A stretch of 24,047 nt of DNA from Ophiothrix spiculata (GCA_000969725.1 JXSR01S074470.1); one strand, 5' to 3'. Shown: positions 9,930 to 19,789, numbered from the stretch's first letter. Notes: a model not told the origin generated them from the sequence alone. A program made the numbers and translations.

Positions 9930-10437
9930 AGGCCTAGATATACTTTGTCATTTTTGTAGTCAGTTTCATTCAGAATTTTTCTCATGGTGTTCCATTTTCA
10001 CCACTATGTTAAATTTTCATTCGGAATGAAAATTTCATTTTGATTTTTTCTCATGGTGTTAAATTTTTGTCATGGAGTAAAATGTTTCACCATTTATGAA
10101 AATGTTTCATGATGGTGTTCAACGGGGCATAAATTGATCTCATTAAGTCGAGAACAATACCATAATTACCCTGGTCTTTTCATTATAATCTGAAATCTGT
10201 CCTTGACACGTACAGTGGATTTTATTCTGCTGAAAAGATTTGCTGACTCATTTGATTTTTCTCCAAAGAGAAACATTTTCGTTTGGAATTTTTATCACAG
10301 TCTTGATTTTTTATCATTCTAATTGTAGTTTTAGCGGATAATTCTGATCGATAATATTGTCTGGGAACTCGAGGTCAATATGCATTCAGTTCTATGGATT
10401 TTCAAGATGGTAAAAATGACAAAGTATATCTAGGCCT
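9930..10437. mobile_element. MITE with perfect 26-bp inverted ends
   Basis: AGGCCTAGATATACTTTGTC (extending to 9955) is exactly repeated in reverse complement at 10412-10437. TAT follows the right end and precedes the left end, so a 3-bp TAT or TA duplication is possible. The interior has repeated TCATGGTGTT and ATTTTCAT motifs and no open frame of note. Confidence 0.75.
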
Positions 10438-10902
10438 TATGAGTAATATTTTCATGTTCTGGATTTGTAATTTTCATGTATTGAAATGCAAGAAATTCCG
10501 ATAAATATTATCTTATTTATCTTATCTTACCAGTATTAGACAATGAAACTTCTTTACCACAACATTTCCGAAATTACAGGCTTGTGTTACTTGGAGTTAC
10601 GGGGACAAAATCCCGTAATTATAAAAAGTGTTCATACACTTTCAGGTTTTAAGAAGTTAAATTTATATCTGTTTAGTTTTGAAATTTACACAGTATCATC
10701 ACTCAAAAAACTATAGAGTATCTGATGGCAAATTTTAGAGCAACATTTTTGGCCAGTTGATGGGAATTGAGAAACCTCATACCCCATTTCTTTCAATTTT
10801 GTTATCAGATTTGGAGATATCAGATTAAGTTTTAAGAGTAGTTACATTGTATTGACTTTTTTCAGAAGAAAATGGCACAATTATTTTCGCCCAGCTTACT
10901 GA
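10438..10902. other. AT-rich non-genic DNA with one small hairpin
   Basis: A TTACGGG...TCCCGTAA hairpin sits near 10594-10617. Nothing else was recognised. Confidence 0.4.
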
Positions 10903-11059
10903 CTAATGGTTTATTCAGAGTCTTGTCAATATGCATCAATTGATGCCCATCGACGTGCAGTCTTTACTCCCGCTATGCACAAGGAATAGCGTGTGTAAAA
11001 GACTGCGCGTCGATGGGTGTTGTGCGCTGCATATCGACAGACTCTGAATAAACCATAAG
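10903..11059. mobile_element. Compact palindromic MITE / long hairpin (157 bp)
   Basis: The left arm begins CTAATGGTTTATTCAGAGTC. The right arm ends in its complement. Pairing continues through ATATGCA, CCCATCGACG and GCAGTCTTT to a short loop near 10978-10985, so each arm is about 75 nt. There is no internal unique sequence, and the element could be transcribed into a hairpin RNA. Confidence 0.78.
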
Positions 11060-11904
11060 CCACTTGGAATTAAGTAGTAACAGTGTAATACTCTATGATT
11101 GCATTGGTGTCTCCCCAGTTAATAGATCATAATAGAAAAAAAACAGCTTTTCACTGACCACTATTCTTCTGAATTGAGCAAAGAATTCTTGCATTATACT
11201 GCTGACCAACTGAAAAATGCTGGAAAAAAATCCAAATTATATTTTCCTTTTTATTGCAACAAAATTAACAAGCATTATATTGCATTGACATTGAATTTTG
11301 CATAGCTAATAAATGTAATGTTAGGCCTAGGCAGGCACTGGGCCTAGGCTATGCCAATTGGATTGGGTGCATTTTAATCTAAATGATCAGTTGATGCAAA
11401 ATAACCCTAATGGACCTTAGTACTAAAAAGTACTATCGGATAAATCATGAAAATGGTCCAAATCCAATAACGCCATAAACAGGAGATATATGTAGGTACC
11501 AAATCGCTGCCTGACAGTGCCCGCCCCATGGCTTGGTATTTCTCGACTTTGGATTGTGATGCGAGAGGTTCTGGGTACAAGTCCTAAATGAGGCGAAATA
11601 GCCAAACTGTACTTTTCTAATTTCTGTCAATATAGTCAGAATTATAAATTTATTACAGCTATTAATCCAACAAAAAGATAAAAACGCCTCTCTCTTTGAA
11701 TTAAACTATATACCAAAAATCCTTCATTAATTGGACCATGAAAAGCAACCTTGTATCAGCAATACCAAGCAACACATGTGCTCGGCCTTCCTGTTGTTGT
11801 GACATATTTGGACTTACACTATTTTGTTTATTTTCTAATGTGGCATTGTGTAGAATTCAGCAGCGTTGGGGCTAATGACAATGATAAATGTACATCATTT
11901 CATT
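11060..11904. other. Non-genic DNA
   Basis: Two GGCCTAGGC motifs (11320-11350) form a short palindromic cluster. The two overlapping minus frames at 11423-11630 encode different peptides and look accidental. No element ends were identified. Confidence 0.4.
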
Positions 11905-12132
11905 ATTTAAAACCCGGGGGTGGGGTTACTTACATTGACAAGGTATACATATATGTGCCTGCCTTTTGGGGTGATTTTTCTTGGATTTTGGTATATCAAT
12001 GGGGTGGTTTTCATTTCAGATGAAAGCACCCAATTTTCCAATTATAGGTATAGAGATGGTCAGTTTTTTGGAGTCCGGCAGGCACATACCCGTACAATTT
12101 TTTTTGAAGACCCCCCCCACCGGGATTTAAAA
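11905..12132. mobile_element. Short foldback with TTTAAA-CCCGG ends
   Basis: TTTAAAACCCGGGGGTGGGG at 11906-11925 pairs with the complement at about 12112-12132. A second internal pair, TATGTGCCTGCC at 11952-11963, matches exactly GGCAGGCACATA at 12077-12088. The frames at 11751-12023 and 11920-12156 run through it and are not credible genes. Confidence 0.65.
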
Positions 12133-13151
12133 CCAAAAGTCCTCAGTGCTCCATAAAACCTTGACCTAATACAACTTTGCCTTTACATGGTTTAGCTATG
12201 TGTAGGAATGTTCATGATTTAGTTTTAAATGTTCTTTTCAACTTGCCATTTCTGTAAGTAAGAGTTTGAATAAGAGAAAAAAAAAAACCAAAATTTGTAC
12301 AAATTATGTGTTTGTAAAACATTTGTTCATTAACATTGTTAAATCAAGGCTCTACCCACTGATGACTGATTATTAAGAAGGCAAATAAGTCAAAATTGCT
12401 ATATCAGTAATGGTTACCTACATAGCATATTATTTATACGTAACTTGCTTTGATAGAAAAGATATCAAATAAGTTTATCATATTCGATTAACTATTATTG
12501 ATAATGCTAAGTACAAATATACTGTTCAAGATAATATATATCCATATACAACTCAAGTAATTTTGGCAGAAAAAAACAGTAGAATTTAGAAGTGCACTTG
12601 AAAATAATTGTTATACAATGTTCTATAACATATACAATTCAATGATTGTAATTCATTCATTTTAAGTACAAGGTTGCTACACTTTCCTTTGAAAAATGTG
12701 CCATACAAACATTTTATGGCCTGTGTAGAGACCGTAGTCTTTTAGTACATTCAATGTTCATCGCTCGATGTCTGCATGCGTGCTTACATGTTCCACCAGT
12801 GATACACTTCGAAAACTTAAAGGCTGCAAACCTGTAGACATAGATAAATACATTGCGACTGATATAAGTGTAAATGCACCATCACAAGCATATTAAAGCT
12901 ATATGCGCAATATAAATATATAGACCATTTTCATAGGACACAACATCATTTCTGATCCTGAGAATGAGGGAAACTACACAAGAGCTTAGAATGTACATCC
13001 ATGTAGATTCCTGGGATGTACATCCATGTGCATCACAATGTTTGTGTGCTTCACTCACTGCGAGTGTGTGCGAACGACTTGGTAGTAGGCGTAGGTACAA
13101 CACATAAGTCAAACACAGTTGCAGTTGAAAACGCAGTGTGAATCTACATCT
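12133..13151. other. Non-genic DNA downstream of the MYLIP-like gene
   Basis: AT-rich. Imperfect GTACATCCATGT motifs near 12990-13030 are related to the following minisatellite. No gene was recognised. It could contain distal 3' UTR sequence, but no clear polyadenylation signal was chosen. Confidence 0.4.
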
Positions 13152-13263
13152 TCCATCCTGGTGTGTACAACAATGTACATTCCATCCTGGTATGTACAAC
13201 AATGTACATTCCATGTACAACAATGTACATTCCATCCTGGTATGTACAACAATGTACATTCCA
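13152..13263. repeat. Minisatellite of about 29 bp, four copies
   Basis: The unit includes CATCCTGGTATGTACAACAA followed by TGTACATTC. The third copy lacks about 9-10 bp. Each unit holds a TGTACA-ACAA-TGTACA hairpin. It underlies the frames at 12882-13259 (minus) and 13138-13434 (plus), whose repetitive peptides are artefacts. Confidence 0.85.
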
Positions 13264-13827
13264 AGCTCTTGCGTAGTTCACCTCAATGATGCACAGATCA
13301 TTATTCACAAAATGCTACACAGTGTGCGTTATCTTTTTTTTTTAAACTTCTATGTGCAGAATATCATGAAGACCTACAATCTTGTCAATCCATCGGAGAC
13401 TTTTTTGGTAATGCTTTCCTTCACATTTTTCTAGTCATATATAGAATTGCGACAAACAGTTTCTGGTATTCCTCCTTACAATTATGGCATAATTGTCAAA
13501 TGATCGAGTGACGTGTGTAGCACACCATGAACACAGGGTGTTATCCTTCATTTGTTCTCTTTGAAAAGTGTTTTCATGGTGATATTTCTTACACGAAGGA
13601 ACTGATGGCTGGAATATGTGCATCAGGAAAGTGATATCCATTTACATAGGATCTTATGGCACTACTAATTGTGCGATTCAAGAAGAATTACAGACCAAGC
13701 CAGATCTTGTGTTTCACACATCGTCTACCTGTAGCACACTAAAGTCGGCAAATTAAGTAAGGCATAAGAGACAACCACCCTTATTATCATACCTGCTTCT
13801 ATTGATCATCACATAAACTCACATTAC
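13264..13827. other. Non-genic DNA
   Basis: No supported gene or repeat boundary was found. The short minus frame at 13435-13641 has no recognisable motif. Confidence 0.35.
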
Positions 13828-14056
13828 GTCATGTGAGTGCAAGAAAGTTATATCTGCAATAGCTACCATTCGTCATTAATTGGGATTACAAACTTTATAA
13901 TCTCCAGTCTTTGGTCAGTTGCTCTTAAAATTTCAGGAGCCACTGACATATGATAGGGAGATTTTCTAAGGATTGTTCACATTCTAGTGACAAGGTGTTC
14001 AATAGATATAACTTAAGGCAGCCATTGCAGATACGACTTTCTTGCACTCACATGAC
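13828..14056 (+). mobile_element. GTCATGTGAGTGCAAG foldback element, copy 1 (229 bp)
   Basis: The left end is GTCATGTGAGTGCAAGAAAG and the right end is its complement. ATCTGCAA-type sequence follows inside each end. It is homologous, in the same orientation, to copy 2 at 17024-17469. Shared internal landmarks are CTTTGGTCAGTTGCTCTT-like sequence, GAGCCACTGA and GACAAGGTGTT. Confidence 0.78.
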
Positions 14057-14302
14057 AACATTTTGTCTTCTCCCTTTTATGATCCATTCCAAGTTGGCAA
14101 GTATGTTTGTTCCCTGTCGTTGTCACTCATTCCAAAATAACACGATTTTTCCATCAAATATCATTGTGTTAGATATGTTTTCCAAAACTGTATTCCAGCA
14201 CATGATGGAATTTTCCATCATTGTGTTTTGCATACAGTTAACACATGATGGAATTTTCCATTCCATTATTTCAATGGAGAGTGTTCAGTGAGACAAAAGA
14301 TC
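14057..14302 (-). other. Probable proximal 3' UTR of the MYLIP-like gene
   Basis: This sequence lies immediately after the TAG stop. It contains near-palindromes of the form ATGATGGAA-TT-TTCCATCAT around 14200-14222 and a related partial copy at about 14244-14260. No AATAAA was seen on the minus strand here, so the transcript end is unknown. The open frame on the opposite strand (13950-14291) runs through a repeat and this UTR and is not judged a gene. Confidence 0.45.
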
Positions 14303-14545
14303 CTATGAGAAGAACACTCTCTGCACATACGCTACCTCTGCTCTGCATATGGGACATTTGACGCACTCTTGCGCGCATTGTTCGCAGCAAATCATGTGAC
14401 CGCACGGACAGAATACCGTGGCCATTTCTCGTTCTAGACACACTTGGCACAGTCTGGAGTCACGCATGCAGACCAGCTGGTCTTGTAATGTGACAACAAG
14501 TTCTGCTTCTACACCATCGGCTGAACTTCCATCTTTGGCATTATC
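14303..14545 (-). CDS. mylip: MYLIP/IDOL-like E3 ubiquitin ligase, terminal exon with C3HC4 RING finger
   Basis: This is a 243-bp terminal exon encoding 80 residues and a TAG stop at 14305-14303. The acceptor is excellent: a long pyrimidine tract ends in ttccgcag before GAT. Residues about 14-32 form an EAELVVTLQDQL helix-like segment. A RING finger follows: C33-x2-C36, C48-G-H50, C54-x2-C57 and C64-P-I-C67. The segment FCPCGHMICCEQC is nearly the MYLIP signature (FCPCGH, then CC, then C). KCPICR followed by VAYVQRV matches the MYLIP end, which I recall as CPVCRSRVEHVQHV. The RING would bind a UBE2D-type E2 and transfer ubiquitin to bound lipoprotein receptors and to itself. The protein stops at VFFS and lacks the extra C-terminal tail of the vertebrate protein. 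IAP-family RINGs also end this way, but the CPCGH core and the upstream exons favour MYLIP. Confidence 0.92.
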   Translation of the reverse strand, partial: DNAKDGSSADGVEAELVVTLQDQLVCMRDSRLCQVCLEREMATVFCPCGHMICCEQCAQECVKCPICRAEVAYVQRVFFS

Positions 14546-14639
14546 CTGCGGAAATCAAAAGAAAAAAGAAAAAAAGAATTATCATTTGTCTTTTTAGTCG
14601 CCACTGTTTAAGGCATTGTCTCACAACCATGTGTTTGGT

Positions 14640-15055
14640 TGGGTATAAAGAGGTTTCCTCCCGGAGGAGGCACCGACCTATAAAGGTTGGTACGGGTATT
14701 TGCGACCCTCAAGACCCCCTTTTCACGCTATGTCTGCCGCTCCCTAGAACCCCATTTCAAGCACAATATTTAGTTCACAAGCCCTATTTAAAAAAAAAAT
14801 AAGTTCCCTAGCCTCATTTTATGAAATTTAGTTCCCAAGACTCCCCTTTTCAAGCAAAATTTAGGAATTTTTTGCTTCCAGAACCCAAATTTAGCCCAAA
14901 AAGTTAGTTCTCAAGGGCAATTTTGGGGTCACTTCAGTTCTCTAGACCCCCTATTCGGAGCCAATCTTCCGCTCCCTAGACTAGGGTTTCAGATATCTGG
15001 GCCGCACACTCCTACCAAAACCAAATTTTGGTGCCCCCCGGGGGTTTCCTGCCCT
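14640..15055. repeat. C/G-rich repetitive block in the last intron
   Basis: Recurring CCCTAGAACCCC, GTTCCCTAG and TTTAGTTC phrases spaced 40-60 bp apart give a degenerate internal repeat. A CCTCCCGGAGG palindrome sits at the left and a CCCCCCGGGGG palindrome at the right. The nature of the block is unknown. Confidence 0.5.
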
Positions 15056-16421
15056 TGCTGTATTATTTTTTCATAGCCAACATTTACTATGGGCATCATA
15101 CATACTGGTATAGTATTTTTTGTGACTTTGATTTTCTTCTATCATAATTTGGTAAAAGTGGTATTTTGGTTTAATATGTAGAAGCAACAACATTCAAACC
15201 CATGAGAGTTGATAGCAATGTTCATGAACCACCCTGCCTGACAACTATGCTGCTGTTATTAAAATGTGAGCCGTCAGAAATCTGAATTAATACACTGATG
15301 CATATGCAAACAATCTACCACAATTGATAAAACACCATACTAGTCCATCTATATAGATGGACCTTCCAAATGAACATGAAGTGCCGCTCATGCTTCGCAA
15401 AGGTTATGGCAGGTTGATAAATTAATTACCCTATTGATTTGGTCTTAATGACATATCAAATGAAATAAATTCAACTTTTTACGACAACTCATGGCAAAAG
15501 TATGCAAATAAGCTCTAATTCAATGTGGCATCTCTGGATGGCAAAGATGTTGCAGAGGAACTTATTTGCATAATTGCTATTCTCTATAAACCTATAAATA
15601 TATATCTATAAAATATAAAGTAAGCAGCTGATTAACGGAGAACATTTGGTGTTTTGATACTGTTTTGAAGTGCCTCATAAGTATAACCCATTTTTGTGCT
15701 TAAAAACTCATTTTGGCGGTTATTTTGAATCTCAGAACAGGTGCCATTTTAATTTTGATACAATCTTACAATTTAATTAGGGGGCAAATGATCTTGTTGT
15801 AGCCCAAGGTGTTATTTCTTGTTGATTATTTATTATATCAGGCAGTTTAAAGGCTGTTTTTGGTTGATTTTAATGAAAATCTGCTATTTTTACGGACATT
15901 TTGGCAACCCATCTTGAATTTGAAATATGCATATGACACAGTTTGGAGTCAGATGTATTTGTTATAGCTTTAGAAGCCATTTCACAATAATAATTTTGAC
16001 AATAAAGTGTACTACAAGATACTTTTATAATAAAAATATAGTATTTTAGTGGCCATCTTGGAAATATGCTAATTAGAACCCCGTGGGACATGTTTTTTTC
16101 AATGTTAACATCTAAACTCATTAAGTTGACACCCTAGGGATGTTGAAAATCATGCTAGAATTTAGTTATTAGAGGGTGCACAGGAACCACGCTAAAGTGC
16201 AAAACTAAATGCTACGGATCTTGTTTACTTTAAACTTCAAAATCTATAAAGAATATAATGGATTGTCTTGATAAAGTTGTAATGATAAGTGTTCAAAATG
16301 TGTTGTTTTGACAAAAATAGTAAGTAATAAATTTATTGGCTTCTCTTTCCAAACATAACAGGGTTGAGATTTTGCACTTGAAATATTTTACGTTATCACA
16401 ATCTTGCAAAAACTCTGAAAC
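15056..16421. other. AT-rich intron sequence
   Basis: Apart from the 20-bp palindrome no feature was recognised. The 83-codon minus frame at 15870-16121 lacks splice context and any known motif. Confidence 0.35.
15343..15362. repeat. Perfect 20-bp palindrome
   Basis: GTCCATCTATATAGATGGAC is identical to its own reverse complement. It lies alone in AT-rich intron sequence. Confidence 0.9.
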
Positions 16422-16687
16422 CAGTGGTCGATTTCACTAACATTAAAACGCATCGTTAATGCAACGTAAGACAGAATGCATCGTTCACTCAACGCAAATT
16501 TACGATCACCTTTTGGCTCATCGCAAAGTTGCGATGTGTTGGAATTTCCCCCGTGCAATATTTATATACCTTGTGACGCATCGCACGCTTGCGAATGGTT
16601 TTTAAGTCTTTGTGAAATAAAGTCTAGCTACGCACTGAATGCATCGCAGCTACGATGCATCACAACTGTTTAGTGAAATCGACCACA
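16422..16687. mobile_element. MITE with GTGGTCGATTTCACTAA ends, about 265 bp
   Basis: GTGGTCGATTTCACTAA (16423-16439) is exactly inverted at the right end (16670-16686). The interior is rich in ACGCATCG, TGCATCG and GCGATG motifs. No clear target duplication was found. Its right end lies about 20 nt from the donor site of the linker exon. The 65-codon plus frame at 16476-16673 is internal and not credible. Confidence 0.72.
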
Positions 16688-16707
16688 GATGTTCCCTAAA
16701 ATCTTAC

Positions 16708-16917
16708 TTTTGTTTTCATTGTTCCCTCTGGTGTTGATTCGTCTCCTGAATTACTGACTTCTCTTGAGCTGTGCGATTTGATTTGTGGTAACCTCATCTC
16801 GCTGGCCCGTGACGGCTGCCGACTCAGCATGATCTCTTGCGAGTGCGTACTACGGAGTGTTTGTGTGGAATAGGTCATGGTGTTGTATCTACTCTCGATA
16901 TCCTGGCTGTATTGATG
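16708..16917 (-). CDS. mylip: MYLIP/IDOL-like E3 ubiquitin ligase, FERM-RING linker exon
   Basis: This is a 210-bp exon (70 codons, phase 0 at both ends). The acceptor is gtatctttcag|CAT and the donor is AAA|GTAAGA. The peptide runs from HQYSQDIESRYN to STPEGTMKTK. It is rich in Ser, Thr, Arg and Gln, has no predicted membrane segment and contains no cysteine. It probably forms the flexible linker between the FERM domain and the C-terminal RING. The open frame extends a little on both sides, but the splice sites set the ends. The linker seems longer than the human one, which I recall as roughly 40 to 50 residues. An inverted-repeat element ends only about 20 nt inside the downstream intron. 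Assignment rests on phase, strand and position between two better-recognised exons, because linkers of this family diverge quickly. Confidence 0.8.
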
Positions 16918-17023
16918 CTGAAAGATACAAATCATACAGATTTCAGACTTAAGTCATACGTTTATTTTCACATTGGAAACCCATCCTGATTAATGTACTC
17001 ACAAAAAATTTAAATAATGTGTT

Positions 17024-17469
17024 GTCATGTGAGTGCAAGAAAATTAGGATCAAGTATACTTTTAGGTCTCATCCAAAATTTTAGGGTTAAGGTTTTTGGT
17101 TTGAGTATGGGTTAGGGTATATGTTTAGGGTTAGGGTATATGTTTAGGGTTAGGTCATGGTTAGTAAGTTAGGGTCAGGTCATAGTTAGTGAGTTAGGGT
17201 TGGGTCATGGGTTTTTGTAGTTTTTGATGGGACCTAAAGTATACCTTATCTGCAATTGCTACCATTTTGTCATAAATTTGTATTGCATGCTGTAAAATGT
17301 CCAGCCTAGGGTCAGTGGCTCTTGAAATGGTTCCTCAGATAACATTCCAATTCCAGAGCCACTGATACATCGGACAGACAATTTCAAAGATTTTTTTGCA
17401 TTTCTATTGACGAGGTGTTAAATAAATTTAATATATTGCAGACATACGACTTTCTTGCACTGACATGAC
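17024..17469 (+). mobile_element. GTCATGTGAGTGCAAG foldback element, copy 2 (446 bp, interrupted)
   Basis: It has the same ends as copy 1 at 13828-14056. It carries a nested 199-bp insertion at 17047-17245, plus about 26 bp (GTTCCTCAGATAACATTCCA region) not present in copy 1. It lies in the 6-kb intron just upstream, in transcript order, of the linker exon. Confidence 0.75.
17047..17245. mobile_element. Nested MITE with telomere-like TTAGGG repeats
   Basis: It is flanked by TTA (17044-17046 and 17246-17248). The ends share TATACTTT-AGGTC-CATC-AAA in inverted orientation with small indels. The interior contains repeated GTTAGGGTATATGTTTAGGG and GTTAGGGTYRGGTCATGGTTAG-like units. Copy 1 of the host repeat lacks it. 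The TTA flank suggests a PIF/Harbinger-type origin. Confidence 0.65.
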
Positions 17470-18521
17470 AGTATAATCCTCACCTTTTTCACCATGAAGT
17501 TGAGTTCATTGAAAAATGAGCCCATTTTAATGATTTTATTGTGTGCACAGGTAATAACCACAAGATATAGTAACCAATATTCAGGGACCGCAGACAGTAG
17601 GCACAATTACTGTTCAATGAATTGCTTTCTTATCTACATATTTTGATGCGGCATACATTTACTGACCAACAAATAACACAGTGCACATCATCTATCTTAT
17701 CTGCAGGAACCGACCTATTCTGGAAGTTACCAAAACCAAGGCTTACACACACAGGAGGTTCATACATAATTTGCTTGGAATGCTCATTACAACTTTATTA
17801 TCAGAAACAGCAAAACTGAAATTAAGGATTGTCAGAAACCCTCATCATTTGCCATGCCACACCCCCTGAGCACCCAGTCCATAGCAAATGTTTATAGATT
17901 TGATAAACTCCCGGCCGGAGGTAAACTTGAGTTGGAAGTTATTCAAATAATGCTAACAAACACAAAGTTTATTTGGTAATTAGACCAAGTTTAACAAAAT
18001 TATTTTTTAATGCTATCAACCTGAGTAAACAAATAATAAACTTTTTATCTTCAAACCTATGTAATCAAATTCCGGTTTGTCTACTAGGTAAAGGTGGGAA
18101 ATTAGTGACCTGGATTAAACAACTCAAATATCAGAGGTCAGAAGGTGAACGGAATTTCAACTATATTTATTTTGTAAAATATCAATCCAAACTAACAACT
18201 GACACTTTCCATTTCTAGTTCATTTTTAGCTCAAAAGGAAAAAAAAAATTGTCCAGACAGGATTCGCACTTAGTTCTCTATGGGTCTAGCTATTAACTCA
18301 TGCCATAGAGGGCTGTAAAGCGCGTGTAAACAGATCTATTAACTGGAATCAAGTGAAATTTTCATCACGCATCTATTTTGATTTCATCCTCTTATCTACA
18401 TAGAAAAGGAGAGGTTTTTAATCAAAACATAGTCATGAATTACATCTTTAAGCTGGTTAGTAACCTTGGCCCATATTCATGAAACACACTAACTCTAGTT
18501 GGCTGCTAACCTATATTTTAT
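17470..18521. other. Intron sequence without recognised genes
   Basis: Several frames of 60-80 codons exist (17418-17606 minus; 17622-17819, 17681-17869 and 17973-18218 plus) but show no motif or splice support. A tRNA-like fragment (GTGCGAATCCTGTCTGG on the minus strand, around 18250) is too incomplete to call. Confidence 0.35.
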
Positions 18522-18635
18522 ACCTGTCAAAATTATTTTGACAGGTAGACATAGCCTTTCTCCAAGGCGTTGTATTACAGGGTATATTGTAATGTATATA
18601 TCGCCCTCTACAATTAGCGGCAAATACAACGCCTT
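18522..18635. repeat. Pair of short inverted repeats
   Basis: ACCTGTCAAAAT pairs with ATTTTGACAGGT one base later (18522-18546). AAGGCGTTGTATT (18564-18576) pairs exactly with AATACAACGCCTT (18623-18635). These may be remnants of a foldback element. Confidence 0.7.
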
Positions 18636-18699
18636 TCCGAATATAATATTTGTGTTTAATATCTCTTTTAAAATTGTCGCGATTTCGACGGGGAATTTC

Positions 18700-18860
18700 T
18701 AAGCTTTTCTAGCTGCTGATTGGTCAACTATGACATCATTATTATGATTTTACCGTTCATAGTCCATGCGGAGTAATTTCTAGGTGCATGATGTGAAGAC
18801 CCGAGTAGTGAAGTGACACTCAGTCAATTTGTGATGGCCGCCATTATCATGCTCACTGAG
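18700..18860. promoter_or_regulatory. Candidate intronic regulatory stretch (CCAAT, CRE-like, YY1-like)
   Basis: Within 160 bp lie GATTGGTC (inverted CCAAT), TGACATCA (one base from a CRE/AP-1 site), and GGCCGCCATTATC (close to the YY1 core). A CACTCAGT...ACTGAGTG inverted repeat surrounds the last. Such clustering is typical of promoters, but there is no TATA box and no obvious first exon. It could serve an alternative internal promoter or be chance. Confidence 0.3.
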
Positions 18861-19789
18861 TGGACAAATGATGGGACAATTTTGTGCAGATATATCTTTC
18901 CTATGTGGTTAAATTGTTCGTGTGTTTAATGTTTTAACATTATAGAAGTCATATAAGCAATTAGATCATAAAGGAAACAAAATTTTCATCTGTTTACTTG
19001 GATAATGGAGCGACAATTACTACTGACCGAGCCCTGTACACTACTACGACTAGCCGGAACACAGGCCTGGCTAGTACACTACCGTACATATTCCATGTGT
19101 TGGATCAGAATGACCATGTTGTTTATGGTCATGAAATAACAAACTTCGGAACTGGCCTGGATTTTTAATGTTCAAGGACAACTATTATTACTGGATATAT
19201 TACATGTTTTTGGAATTATCTCTGTTATTTTTGATCGGAGTTACTGACTTTTGATAGTGATTTTTCCCGAGCTGTGGGCATGATAACAAGGTTAGTAAGC
19301 CAGAACTCTTTCTTTCCCATGTTTGCTTATGAATTGATCTGCATTCTCACAATCTGACAACCATCATTAAATTACTTTTTTTTTATCCATTAGGTTGAAA
19401 ACCCAGATTAGATACACATTTATTTTACTAGAATTGCGTTTAATTTCTTTGCGGATTTTCCAAACCATTATGAGCATGTCCACCTTCAATTCAACCTTGA
19501 CTATGTTGACCATGATATTGACCGGTGCCGATCGCTCGCAGATGACTTGTTTGCAATCCGAAACTGGTAGATTTTATTCATGGTTTGACTGATATGATGC
19601 ATTTCACCTAAATTTAATTCACAAAAGATAATAACTACGAAATTCTAGACAAAATTTTTCTGCAAAGATCTGATCAAGTACGTCAATGCAGTGGGACTAC
19701 TTTATCTCATCCGCCATTGATCATCAAATAGGCGGTGCCGATTGTTTGATTGACAGTTTCATTTTACACAGAGAAAATGCAATATGCAC
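18861..19789. other. Intron sequence without recognised genes
   Basis: ATGACCAT-gttgttt-ATGGTCAT is a small hairpin near 19107-19130. The 65-codon frame at 19395-19592 has no motif. Confidence 0.35.

Larger units (their letters stand above)
14546..16707 (-). other. mylip: Intron between linker and RING exons (about 2.2 kb)
   Basis: The donor GTAAGA follows the linker exon, and the acceptor (a pyrimidine tract plus ccgcag) precedes the RING exon. The intron is phase 0. It contains a C/G-rich repetitive block near 14640-15050 and an inverted-repeat element at 16422-16687. Between them is AT-rich sequence with no recognisable gene. Confidence 0.8.

Noticed and set aside
12882-13434. 125-codon minus and 98-codon plus frames
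   Set aside because: Both run through the 29-bp minisatellite, and their repeating segments (TRMECTLLY / NNVHSILVC-type) are translations of it.
13950-14291. 113-codon plus-strand frame
   Set aside because: It starts inside a foldback element and ends in the UTR opposite the RING exon; no domain or splice signals.
14303-14545. RING exon as part of an IAP (BIRC) gene
   Set aside because: The short VFFS ending fits IAPs, but the CPCGH core, the VQRV segment and the FERM-like upstream exon fit MYLIP better, and no BIR domain was seen.
18245-18305. tRNA on the minus strand (GTGCGAATCCTGTCTGG)
   Set aside because: Only a partial B-box-like match; no A box at proper spacing and no cloverleaf.
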